From Bryocella elongata (lineage in GTDB: Bacteria; Acidobacteriota; Terriglobia; Terriglobales; Acidobacteriaceae): a stretch of 64,000 bases of DNA. Shown in pieces: positions 26,707 through 34,132 of the stretch (position 1 is the first letter of the stretch; every line of letters starts with the position of its first letter). Position numbers and translations under genes: made by a program. Under the pieces are notes generated by a model that saw nothing but the letters and a program-made list of their open reading frames with translations, had not been told where the DNA came from and made no database searches. The DNA is taken from positions 248,001 to 312,000 of the forward strand of contig NZ_FNVA01000008.1 of assembly GCF_900108185.1 (NCBI RefSeq), written 5' to 3'.

Positions 26707-29688
26707 GTGGCCGCGCACGGGTTCATTCGATCAGCTACGTGGGTGTTGCTGTGCGGATCGTTGATGTCTGCCGGTGCGCAGGAGTTGGCTGGCTGTCGTG
26801 GGGTGACCTGTCCGACGACGTACCGTTCGCACTTTGAACCGAACCCCGGAGCGTATCCGGATTCGGGTTCGCGCGATGGTTGGGAGAGCTATCCCACGAC
26901 GCAGGAGACCGGGTACGAACCGTCGATCTTCCCCTTGACGGAGAAGGGCGAGAGCCGGCTGGTGCGTGAGGCTGCACCCACGAAGGACGGAGAGTTTTCG
27001 CTCGGGTTCATTCGCCGGGTGCAGCTGGTTGCGGGGCAGCACGCTTCGTTTCATGCGTGGGTGAGGGCACCGTTTGCGAATCGTTCGACGCACGTGACGC
27101 TGACCGTCTTTCATGGCCGCGAGGAGGAGCGGCATGATGCGACGCTAGCGGAGAACATGTGGACTTCGATTGACGTGGCGTTGAAGAGCTCGGAGGCTCC
27201 GGTCACTGCGATCGCTCTGACGGAAGATCTGCCGGAGGCGCATGTGGGGCGTCTCGAGCGGATCGAGATGAAAGATGTCCGTGTGGAGGCGATGGGGACG
27301 CGGCACCTCAAGGTGAGAGAGCCTGCAGCCCTGTGGGATGGCAGTCGCGAGCTGTACTATGCGCAGCGGTCGCTGACGCCGGGTGAGACGTTGCATGTGG
27401 CGTTGCAGAGCAGCGAACCTGGACTGCGATGGACGTTGTCCGCGCCGGGGGAGCGTGTGATCGCTCGGGGCGATGGGGCTGAGGTCAGCCACTTGATTAG
27501 CGCAAACGAGCCTGTCGGAATGTGGATACTGCATGCGATGAGCGCACATTCTGACACGGAAGTGCTGGTGCTCGTGAGGCCACAGAGTCCAAGGGCTTTG
27601 GTATTTGATGCAGCACCGAAGATCTCTGCAGAGATGCTGGCCTCGGTTCGCAGGCGCAGAGATGAGCTGCGTGCGAAGACGCATGTGGAGGAAGGGGCGA
27701 ACATCGCTGCGATGGACCCGCATTGGCTGCTGGCGGGATTGCCCTCGTATTTCAATCTGTTGCTGCAACCATCGGAGCTGGCATTGATGGATGCGATCGA
27801 CTATCGCGAGAGCGGGGACGCGAGGTCGCTTGAGGAGTCGCGGCGGCTGTTGCAGGCGATGGCGGCGTGGCCATTGTGGGTTCATCCATGGTTTCCGGCG
27901 CATGGGTATCACAGCTACTATCCCGTTGGGCTGATGACACGGTCGGTGGTGATGGCGATGGAGTTTCTCGGGCCGGACCTCGGTATGGGGGAGCGCAGGG
28001 AGCTTGAGAGCGCATTGCGCAGGCAGGCTGTTGTGCCGATCTATGAAGAGTATGTGCTTGAGGATCGGCTGCAGTTCAATACGAGCAACTGGATTGGCAA
28101 TACGGTCAGCGCAGCGCTGCTGGCGGCTCTGGAAAGCCGTGATCCCGAACTTGGCTGTTACACACTGGGGCTGGCCATGAAGGAGCGGGACCATGTTCGT
28201 GCGGCGTACACACCGGATGGCAGTTACGGCGAGGGCGTGACGTACCACCGCTTCGACCTGGAGACGACGGCTCCAGCGGCAGCTGCGATGAAGCGTCTGC
28301 TTGGAGTGCCGGTGGATGAGGAGTTACTGCGGAGCTCAGATAGTTATCTGCGACATACGGTCTATAACAACGAAGGCAACGTGCTGGACTATGGGGACTC
28401 GCATGTGGATGCGGGGCCGTCGAATGTCTTCGCGTACGTCGCGGCGATGAACCGATCGGAGTCGCTGGCGAGGTATTACTTCCGCTTTCGCGACACGGGC
28501 ACGGCTGAGTTGTTGCCTCGCGTGTTGTGGGAGGGTGATATCCAGAAGCCCGGAGACGCAGCCGAAACAGAGCCGGCTTCGAAGGTCTTCGAGACGCGGG
28601 GTATCGCCGTGCTGCGGAGCGGATGGAACGACGATGCCAATGTTATTGCGATGCGTGCGGGTGAGAACTTCAATCACAATCACGCGGATGAGGGCAGTTT
28701 GTTCTATGCGCGCGGTGGAACGCTGTGGCTCGGCGAGGCGGGATACGCGGATTACTACAAGGATCCTTCGTACAACAGCTACAACATCCAGGCGCTGGGG
28801 CACAACGTACTGCTGGTGGATGACGATGCGGAGAGCCAGGCGTTGGCAGGGGATGCGGTCGCTGGCGCTTCGCCGAAGATCGAGCACGCTGTGCTTGGAG
28901 GAACGGCTGCGCTGTTGCAGGCGGATCTGACTTCGGTGTATCGCGGCAAGCTGGAGCGGTATACGCGGACGTTGTTGTGGAAGCGTGACGGTACGCTGGT
29001 GGTGCTGGATGATGTTGCGTCTGCGGAGCCGCATCGGTTCACGCAGGTGTGGCATCCGTTGCAAAGCATAGTGGAGACGTCCCTTGCGGATGGGCGTTTT
29101 GTTCTGGCGCATGATGCGGAGCGGTTGACGATGCAGGCGGCTGCGTCGACCGCACTGGAGACGCGACGCGGTGAAGCTCCGATGCCGTTGACGAGTTATG
29201 AGCTTGCGGAGACGAAGGTTGTGTCCCGGCCGCAGCTGCTGTTTTTCAGCACACGGGAGGCTACGAAGACTGCGTATCTCGCGAGTGTGATCCAGCCCGG
29301 CGAGCGTGATGGTCCTGCTCCAACGATGAAGGTCACGAGCGAAGGTGTGGAGCTGGCGTTTGATGACGGAAGCGTCGCGCAGCACAGAAAGAGCGGCGAA
29401 GTGACGGTGGTTGCGCGATGGAAGGGTGGTGTCGCAGCGCTGGATGTGTCTACCTGGAGCGAAGGGTTGCTGGGTGGTTCGCTGCGTGCGGACGGGCCCG
29501 TCGACCTGCTCTCGGAGTTGAGTCCATCAAATCTTTCGGTGCTTACGCTGCATTCGGATCGCGGAGTGTTGGCCCATCTCGATGGAGTGCGGGCGAGTTG
29601 CCGGTCGGGTTGCACGATCGATGGTGGGGGGATTCACGTCGGTGCGGGGACGGCGGTACTGGACCTGACTCCTATGGTCCCTCGCTGA
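26707..29688 (+). CDS. Exported heparinase II/III-like polysaccharide lyase
   Basis: A 993-residue protein. A GTG start gives a signal peptide (GFIRSATWVLLCGSLMSAGAQ). An N-terminal beta domain (about 30-330) is followed by an alpha-helical toroid (about 340-650: LQFNTSNWIGNTVSAALLAALES, SYGEGVTYHRFDLETT), then the heparinase II/III beta sandwich (FNHNHADEGSLFYARGGTLWLGEAGYADYYKD). Such enzymes cleave uronic-acid glycans by beta-elimination in the periplasm. The GTG is two bases after the FAH stop, so it is the last gene of the RidA operon. The glycan is unknown; GH20 and GHL10-like enzymes lie nearby. Confidence 0.8.
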   Translation: MAAHGFIRSATWVLLCGSLMSAGAQELAGCRGVTCPTTYRSHFEPNPGAYPDSGSRDGWESYPTTQETGYEPSIFPLTEKGESRLVREAAPTKDGEFSLGFIRRVQLVAGQHASFHAWVRAPFANRSTHVTLTVFHGREEERHDATLAENMWTSIDVALKSSEAPVTAIALTEDLPEAHVGRLERIEMKDVRVEAMGTRHLKVREPAALWDGSRELYYAQRSLTPGETLHVALQSSEPGLRWTLSAPGERVIARGDGAEVSHLISANEPVGMWILHAMSAHSDTEVLVLVRPQSPRALVFDAAPKISAEMLASVRRRRDELRAKTHVEEGANIAAMDPHWLLAGLPSYFNLLLQPSELALMDAIDYRESGDARSLEESRRLLQAMAAWPLWVHPWFPAHGYHSYYPVGLMTRSVVMAMEFLGPDLGMGERRELESALRRQAVVPIYEEYVLEDRLQFNTSNWIGNTVSAALLAALESRDPELGCYTLGLAMKERDHVRAAYTPDGSYGEGVTYHRFDLETTAPAAAAMKRLLGVPVDEELLRSSDSYLRHTVYNNEGNVLDYGDSHVDAGPSNVFAYVAAMNRSESLARYYFRFRDTGTAELLPRVLWEGDIQKPGDAAETEPASKVFETRGIAVLRSGWNDDANVIAMRAGENFNHNHADEGSLFYARGGTLWLGEAGYADYYKDPSYNSYNIQALGHNVLLVDDDAESQALAGDAVAGASPKIEHAVLGGTAALLQADLTSVYRGKLERYTRTLLWKRDGTLVVLDDVASAEPHRFTQVWHPLQSIVETSLADGRFVLAHDAERLTMQAAASTALETRRGEAPMPLTSYELAETKVVSRPQLLFFSTREATKTAYLASVIQPGERDGPAPTMKVTSEGVELAFDDGSVAQHRKSGEVTVVARWKGGVAALDVSTWSEGLLGGSLRADGPVDLLSELSPSNLSVLTLHSDRGVLAHLDGVRASCRSGCTIDGGGIHVGAGTAVLDLTPMVPR

Positions 29689-29746
29689 CCGGCAGGGCCT
29701 GTCTCTCATAGAATGAAGCGGCGGGATGCTGCTTCAGGAGATGGCG

Positions 29747-30511
29747 ATGGACCGGCGTGAGGCGATCAAGACGCTTGGATTGACGGCGGGCTTTGTAGCT
29801 GCGGGAGCGCGGCTGGAGGCGGTTACCGGGGCGCAGGCTCCTGTGACGACCGGACCTTTTACGCTGCCGCCTTTGCCGTATGCGTACGACGCGCTGGAGC
29901 CTTACATCGATGCCGAGACGATGCACCTGCATCATGACAAGCATCATGCGAGCTATGTTGCGAACCTGAATGCGGCTGTTGCAGGGCATCCGGAGCTGGG
30001 GCAGAAGACGGTGGAGCAACTCGTCACGAATCTCAACGCGGTACCGGAGGACGTGCGGACGGCGGTGCGGAACCAGGGCGGAGGGCATGCGAATCACAGC
30101 TTCTTCTGGCAACTGCTGTCGCAGAAAGGTGGAGCTGCGCCGGTGGGCCGTTTGAAGGCCGATGTGAATGCGCGGTTCGGGAGCCAGGGACAGTTTCAGG
30201 AGAAGTTTGCTGCTGCTGCAGCGAGCGTCTTTGGCAGCGGCTGGGCGTGGCTGACGTTATCGCACCAGGGTGTGCTGGAGATCGAGACGACGGCGAACCA
30301 GGACAGCCCTCTGAGCCGCGGCGTGACGCCTATCCTTGGGCTCGATGTGTGGGAGCATGCGTACTACCTCAAGTATCAGAACCGCAGGGCGGAGTATGTG
30401 GCGGCGTTCTTCCATGCGGTGAACTGGGATGGGGTGAGCGAGAAGTACTTCTCGCAGCGTGCGGCGTGCGATCCGCAGCTGCCATGCCAGGTGCATTCCT
30501 ACATGGACTGA
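29747..30511 (+). CDS. Exported Fe/Mn superoxide dismutase
   Basis: A 254-residue superoxide dismutase carrying all four metal ligands: His in [12 protein letters not shown], His in [10 protein letters not shown], and Asp and His in [26 protein letters not shown] and GSGWAWL favour a Mn or cambialistic enzyme. Unusually it begins with a twin-arginine-like leader ([31 protein letters not shown]), about 40 residues more than a cytosolic enzyme, so it is probably periplasmic. The start is the ATG at MDRREA, with AGGAG about 8 bases upstream; two earlier ATGs lack this spacing. It lies 58 bases after the lyase and close to the copper-stress locus. Confidence 0.92.
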   Translation: MDRREAIKTLGLTAGFVAAGARLEAVTGAQAPVTTGPFTLPPLPYAYDALEPYIDAETMHLHHDKHHASYVANLNAAVAGHPELGQKTVEQLVTNLNAVPEDVRTAVRNQGGGHANHSFFWQLLSQKGGAAPVGRLKADVNARFGSQGQFQEKFAAAAASVFGSGWAWLTLSHQGVLEIETTANQDSPLSRGVTPILGLDVWEHAYYLKYQNRRAEYVAAFFHAVNWDGVSEKYFSQRAACDPQLPCQVHSYMD

Positions 30512-30569
30512 GCAAGGGCTGTTGGCGCGAATCTGAAGTCAATGCGGTAGAGTGGCGGAGGGAGATCCC

Positions 30570-30989
30570 GTGTCCGAACCTTCGTTTGATACGACGAATC
30601 GCAGGAGCTGGCTTGTTGGCCTGACAAGCCTTGGATTCATTCTGCTGCAGAGCGCCTGTACCGCGGTGATGACGATCAGCGGTGTGCGGGTGATTATTGG
30701 GCTGAGCGCGCTTGCCGCAGCTTCAGGGCTCAATCGGCCGGCCAGCGGGTTTCATCGCGATGGGCTGCGGATTCCGATGATGCTGATTGCGGTGGGCGGG
30801 TCGCTGATCAACCTATACGTGATCTGGCGGGTGAGGTCACTGCGGAATCGACCTGCGGCGCAGTGGCGGATGGTGCCGCCGACGTCGAAGCAGTTGCGCT
30901 CGGAGCGGATTCAGATCGTGTTGGCGATCGTGACGCTGGTGCTGGTGCTCGCGGAGTATGTGACGCATCGGATCGTGCATAACGCGTAG
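30570..30989 (+). CDS. Small integral membrane protein of unknown function
   Basis: A 139-residue protein with three or four hydrophobic segments: SWLVGLTSLGFILLQSACTAV, VRVIIGLSALAAASG, MMLIAVGGSLINLYVIW and IVLAIVTLVLVLAEYV. A basic stretch (RSLRNRPAAQWR) lies before the last helix. No family was recognised. GTG at 30570 is preferred because GGAGGGAG precedes it by about 6 bases. It follows the superoxide dismutase by 58 bases in the same direction and faces the anti-sigma gene tail to tail. Confidence 0.6.
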   Translation: MSEPSFDTTNRRSWLVGLTSLGFILLQSACTAVMTISGVRVIIGLSALAAASGLNRPASGFHRDGLRIPMMLIAVGGSLINLYVIWRVRSLRNRPAAQWRMVPPTSKQLRSERIQIVLAIVTLVLVLAEYVTHRIVHNA

Positions 30990-31058
30990 ATGGTGGCTAC
31001 TGGTTTCGCTTCAGGTAGCTCTGCACAGATCATCGCCATGTCAAGCTTCGACACCTCA

Positions 31059-31106
31059 GGGGCTAAAGCCCGGTGATTGCGGCCGTTTATGACGGGGCTG
31101 AAGCCC
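31059..31106. repeat. Pair of GGGGCT-N-AAGCCC palindromic repeats
   Basis: GGGGCTAAAGCCC (31059-31071) and GGGGCTGAAGCCC (31094-31106) are near-identical 13-base units, each nearly self-complementary. They lie in the gap between the convergent membrane-protein and anti-sigma genes. They could fold separately or with each other and may serve as a transcription block for both sides. Confidence 0.5.
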
Positions 31107-31140
31107 AGCCCTGACAAAGCGTGACTCGTGCAGAGGCTCC

Positions 31141-31401
31141 TCAGGGTGATGTCGAGGGTGGCCGCAGCTCCTCGTCAAGGCGGGCGTGCAGGCGTTCGCT
31201 GAAGCCGGCGGGGAGCTCGAAGACGCGCTCGTCCGCGGTGAGGATGATGATGTTGCGCGTGGAGTCGAGGACAGCGGAGCAGAGCTCGCAGTGGTCGAGG
31301 TGGTTCTGGACCATCCTGCGCGTCTCTTCGGAGAGCGAGCCGTCGATGTACTCGGAGATATAGCCCCAGACGTGTTTGCAGTCTATGACCAAGGGATCCA
31401 C
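31141..31401 (-). CDS. Zinc-binding anti-sigma factor (ZAS type), soluble
   Basis: An 86-residue protein with the anti-sigma zinc motif His34-x3-Cys38-x2-Cys41 (NHLDHCELC) and an upstream Cys8 (DCKHVWGYISEYIDGSLSEE). It has no membrane segment, so it is a cytoplasmic sensor-type ZAS that would hold the adjacent sigma factor inactive until zinc or thiol chemistry changes. Its ATG lies inside the sigma gene (19-base overlap), giving translational coupling and matched amounts. Thiol or metal stress is a likely signal, since a copper-peptide system is beside it. Confidence 0.87.
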   Translation of the reverse strand: MDPLVIDCKHVWGYISEYIDGSLSEETRRMVQNHLDHCELCSAVLDSTRNIIILTADERVFELPAGFSERLHARLDEELRPPSTSP

Positions 31402-32012
31402 CTCCTTTTCTGTGCGGGCTGCGTTGCTTTCAGCAGGGGTGTGAGCTGCTTCTGCAGCATGAGCCGAGCGCGGTGTAACCGGACTTTTACGGCCGGGACG
31501 CTGATCTGGAGCGCCTCGGCGGTTTCGCTTACATTCAATTCTTCTACATCGCGAAGCAGAAAGACCTGGCGGTAGATCTCCGGCAGTGCGGAGACGGCCT
31601 GTTGCAGGATGGTGCGAACCTCCATGCGCTCGAGGGCTTCGGAAGGGATCTCGCGCCAGTCTCGCAGCAGCGCGGGGGAGATGGGGCGATCTTCGTCAGG
31701 GTCTTCATCGAGCGACTGGATGCGAACGTTGCTTTGCTTGCGAAGGCGACTGCGAGCTTCGTTCAAGGTGATGCTGATGAGCCAGGTGCTGAACTGGGAC
31801 TCGAGGCGGAAGGTCGACAGGGCGCGGAAGGCCTTGAGAAAGGCCTCCTGAGCGACATCTTCGGCTTCTGCTTCGTTCTTCATAAAGGACAACGCCATCA
31901 TGTAGACGGTTCGCTCATGAGGCCGGATGAGCTCGTGATAGAGCTGGGTCTCACCGGCAAGGATTGCGGTGATGATCTCGGTCTCGGACTGCCTGGTGGG
32001 CGGCGGTTGCAT
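31383..32012 (-). CDS. ECF-type RNA polymerase sigma factor
   Basis: A 209-residue sigma-70 family protein with only regions 2 and 4. Region 2 is RTVYMMALSFMKNEAEAEDVAQEAFLKAFRALSTF followed by FSTWLISITLNEARSRLRK. Region 4 is LPEIYRQVFLLRDVEELNVSETAEALQISVPAVKVRLHRARLML. The ATG at MQPPPTRQ is the most likely start; an open frame continues upstream without conserved sequence. It is followed by its zinc anti-sigma factor and preceded by doxX, whose promoter-like site matches those of DUF1223 and bufA, so the sigma factor probably activates its own operon and those genes. Confidence 0.9.
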   Translation of the reverse strand: MQPPPTRQSETEIITAILAGETQLYHELIRPHERTVYMMALSFMKNEAEAEDVAQEAFLKAFRALSTFRLESQFSTWLISITLNEARSRLRKQSNVRIQSLDEDPDEDRPISPALLRDWREIPSEALERMEVRTILQQAVSALPEIYRQVFLLRDVEELNVSETAEALQISVPAVKVRLHRARLMLQKQLTPLLKATQPAQKRRWIPWS

Positions 32013-32061
32013 GTCTAGAGCATTTTCCCTGTTGCTGATTATCCCGGAAATGACGTGTGAT

Positions 32062-32086
32062 GGCGTTTTCGGTGGGAGAAAACGCC
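32062..32086 (-). terminator. Hairpin between doxX and the sigma gene (possible attenuator)
   Basis: A perfect 9-bp stem, GGCGTTTTC (32062-32070) with GAAAACGCC (32078-32086), closes a 7-base loop in the 116-base gap between the DoxX stop and the sigma ATG. No T-run follows on the minus strand, so it may limit rather than end transcription into the sigma and anti-sigma genes. Confidence 0.45.
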
Positions 32087-32128
32087 CCTGGAGTCGAGCT
32101 CCTGGATTGCACCTACAGAGGGAGTGAA

Positions 32129-32593
32129 CTACCGGGTGGCCTGGAGCCTCCTTGCGATGAGGGTATCGAGCGAGAAGAAGCCAGCGCCGAAGATGAGCAC
32201 CATCAGGGAGGCGAAGAGGAAGGTGTAGGGATCGGCGACGTAGAACTTTCCGGGGTCCGAGAAGACGGAGGTGAGGGCCTCGTGATCGGCGGTCCAGTAC
32301 GCGACGAGCATGTTGCAGGCGAGCAGGAAGGCGACGGGACGGGAGGCGAGTCCGAGCATCAGCAGGATGCCGCCGACGAACTCCAGCGTGGAGACGGCGG
32401 GCGCGTTTATGGCGGGGAAGGGGATGTTGAGGCTGGTGAAGAAGGCGGTGATCTTCGCGAGATTGTGGAGCTTGCCCCAGCCGGTCTGGGCGAACTGGAA
32501 GCCCCAGTAGAGGCGGACGGCGAGGAGCATGGGGGACTGAAGCTGGCAGAGCGCACGCACGACGCGCTGGTGATGTTCGATGAGCTTGTTCAT
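32129..32593 (-). CDS. DoxX family membrane protein (BufD-type candidate)
   Basis: A 154-residue protein with four hydrophobic segments and the DoxX pattern (LLAVRLYWGFQFAQTGWGKLHNLAKITAFF, STLEFVGGILLMLGLASRPVAFLLACNMLVAYW). AGGGAAAAA precedes the ATG. DoxX proteins are linked to redox or thiosulfate chemistry, and DoxX members occur in many bufferin clusters. Here it is the first gene of the doxX-sigma-anti-sigma unit and its promoter-like site matches that of the bufA-like gene, which supports membership in that system. Its exact role is unknown. Confidence 0.83.
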   Translation of the reverse strand: MNKLIEHHQRVVRALCQLQSPMLLAVRLYWGFQFAQTGWGKLHNLAKITAFFTSLNIPFPAINAPAVSTLEFVGGILLMLGLASRPVAFLLACNMLVAYWTADHEALTSVFSDPGKFYVADPYTFLFASLMVLIFGAGFFSLDTLIARRLQATR

Positions 32594-32650
32594 GGTTTTT
32601 CCCTTTGGGAAGAAGTATTGAGGCAGGCGTGCACTGCCAGCGTCGCCTCG

Positions 32651-32678
32651 TTAGAGACACCGGTCGGGATTCGGTTAC
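32651..32678 (-). promoter_or_regulatory. ECF-type promoter of doxX-sigma-anti-sigma
   Basis: On the minus strand GTAACC (32678-32673) is followed after exactly 17 bases by TCTAA (32655-32651), 58 bases before the doxX ATG. The same architecture appears at 32703-32730 and 33574-33601. It would make the sigma gene autoregulated. Confidence 0.65.
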
Positions 32679-32702
32679 AGGCAATCTGCTTCGGCTGGCG
32701 AT

Positions 32703-32730
32703 GTAACCGTTGTGGCGGAGGTGCGTCTGA
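32703..32730 (+). promoter_or_regulatory. ECF-type promoter of the DUF1223 gene
   Basis: GTAACC (32703-32708), 17 bases, then TCTGA (32726-32730), 30 bases before the DUF1223 ATG. It faces away from the doxX promoter; the two GTAACC boxes are 24 bases apart. The downstream box resembles the minus-10 of sigma-E-like factors. Confidence 0.65.
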
Positions 32731-32760
32731 TGGTGACTTCGGCAATGTGAGGTGCTGACT

Positions 32761-33519
32761 ATGCGACTACGTTATGTTTTTCCTGCATTTTTCCTTGTGG
32801 CTGCCGCACCCGCGAAGCCATGGGCGGCGATGCCAAATCCGGGCGGTGAGCCGGTGGCGGTGGTCGAGCTGTTTACGTCGGAGGGATGCTCGAGCTGCCC
32901 GCCTGCCGACGACTTCCTGCGCCGAATCAACCTGCAACATAACTCGGGGGAGCTGATTCTCGGGCTCAGCGAGCATGTGACGTACTGGAACCAGCTGGGG
33001 TGGAAGGATCCCTTCTCGCAGCAGGCCTTTACCGATCGGCAGGAGGTGTATGCGGACAAGCTTTCGAGCCGCGGACCGTACACGCCCCAGATGGTGGTGA
33101 ACGGGAGGGCCGAGTTTGTGGGCGGGAACGGTCCGGCGCTGGAGAAGGCGCTGCATGAAGACGCCGGCCTCGCGCATGGAGCGCTGGGGATCGCTGGGCA
33201 TGAGGTGGACAGTGGGAAGCTCAATGTGAGCTTCCACTTCAAGGCGCCGGATGCTCATGCGTACGACATCCTCGCGGTGATTGCGGACGATGCGGATCAC
33301 TCGAGCGTGGCGCGTGGGGAGAATGCAGGGCGAACACTCGCGCATGTCTCCGTTGTGAGACTGATGGCGAAGGTGGCGACGTTGAGCGGGGATTCCGACC
33401 AGACGGCACAGGTGAACCTGCCTGCGGATCTCGGCGGAGCCAGTCCGAGGCATCTCGTGTTGATCGCACAGCAACCTCATCAGGGAAGGATTGTCGCGGC
33501 AGTCACTGTGCCGCTATAG
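32761..33519 (+). CDS. DUF1223 family secreted thioredoxin-fold protein
   Basis: A 252-residue protein with a signal peptide (MRLRYVFPAFFLVAAAPAKPWA) and the DUF1223 opening VAVVELFTSEGCSSCPPADDFLRR, which places a Cys43-x-x-Cys46 thioredoxin-like pair. GLSEHVTYWNQLGWKDPFS and YTPQMVVNGRAEFVG are family landmarks. A periplasmic thiol-redox role is likely but unproved. GAGGTG lies about 9 bases before the ATG. The promoter-like site upstream is of the same type as those of doxX and bufA, so it appears to belong to the same stress regulon. Confidence 0.82.
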   Translation: MRLRYVFPAFFLVAAAPAKPWAAMPNPGGEPVAVVELFTSEGCSSCPPADDFLRRINLQHNSGELILGLSEHVTYWNQLGWKDPFSQQAFTDRQEVYADKLSSRGPYTPQMVVNGRAEFVGGNGPALEKALHEDAGLAHGALGIAGHEVDSGKLNVSFHFKAPDAHAYDILAVIADDADHSSVARGENAGRTLAHVSVVRLMAKVATLSGDSDQTAQVNLPADLGGASPRHLVLIAQQPHQGRIVAAVTVPL

Positions 33520-33573
33520 TTCCAGCGTTCCCTGCAAGTGTCCTGGGCCCGCGAAAAAAGTTTGGAAGTTTCT

Positions 33574-33601
33574 GTAACCCGGCGGGTCTTTTCGCTTCAA
33601 A
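33574..33601 (+). promoter_or_regulatory. ECF-type promoter of the bufferin operon
   Basis: GTAACC (33574-33579), 17 bases, then TCAAA (33597-33601), about 140 bases before the bufA ATG. The spacing is the same as in the two other promoter-like sites of the locus. The long leader behind it (33602-33741) holds no gene. Confidence 0.62.
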
Positions 33602-33741
33602 CCGGCGGCAACAAGAAAAAAGCAATACCGACATCCAGGCGAGCCCAGGCAGCGTAGTGCAAGCAGCTGCAGGCGGTCTCCCCACCGCAACTCCTCCCAT
33701 GTCCAGGCTGGCCGCCTGGCCCCAACCGAAAGGACAATCCC

Positions 33742-34029
33742 ATGAAGACGACCACCGTAAACACCCTCGCACTCGCAGCTGCACTGGCTGGCATGATGGG
33801 CGGCACCGCTGTCCGCATGAACGCACAGACGACCTCGGGCAACAGCCATGTATCGGCCACCGCTGGCACGCTGCTGGCGCAGGCTGACCAGAAGGACGTT
33901 GCGAAGCACTCCTGCAAGGGCAAGAACGATTGCAAGGGCCAGGGCGGCGGCAAGAATGCCGGCAAGAACTCCTGCAAGGGCAAGGGCGATTGCGCTACCG
34001 ATGGTTCCAAGGCGCCGAAGGCTGTCTAA
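33742..34029 (+). CDS. bufA: Bufferin-type metallophore precursor (BufA2-like)
   Basis: A 95-residue exported peptide with a signal sequence (LALAAALAGMMGGTAVRMNAQ). The mature part is Lys/Gly rich with two Cys units 20 residues apart: Cys58-K-G-K-N-D-Cys64 and Cys78-K-G-K-G-D-Cys84. Such peptides are modified at Cys by a DUF692 iron oxidase and exported to bind copper. The family usually has C-K-G-x-N-x-C-K-G-x-G-G-C; here the third Cys of unit 1 is replaced by Gly (KGQGGGKN). AAAGGAC precedes the ATG. A terminator-like hairpin follows before bufB, so more precursor than enzyme would be made. Confidence 0.8.
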   Translation: MKTTTVNTLALAAALAGMMGGTAVRMNAQTTSGNSHVSATAGTLLAQADQKDVAKHSCKGKNDCKGQGGGKNAGKNSCKGKGDCATDGSKAPKAV

Positions 34030-34032
34030 CTT

Positions 34033-34080
34033 CCTCCCCCGGTGGGAGGTCCGGATCATGGGCCTCCCATTTGTTTTTCT
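34033..34080 (+). terminator. Terminator/antiterminator pair between bufA and bufB
   Basis: GGGAGGTCC (34044-34052) pairs with GGGCCTCCC (34060-34068) in a 9-bp stem with one G-U pair, followed by ATTTGTTTTTCT. The same GGGAGG (34044-34049) can instead pair with CCTCCC (34033-34038) around a 5-base loop. The two folds exclude each other, so this is a terminator that could be switched or leaky. Confidence 0.65.
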
Positions 34081-34132
34081 GCAGTGAACTTCAGTCTGCA
34101 GCGACCGCCATTACGATTTGCAAGGGAGAGCC

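Noticed and set aside
31475-31502. A further GTAACC on the plus strand inside the sigma gene
   Set aside because: After 17 bases the sequence is ACGCT, not a TCNRA box, and no plus-strand gene follows.
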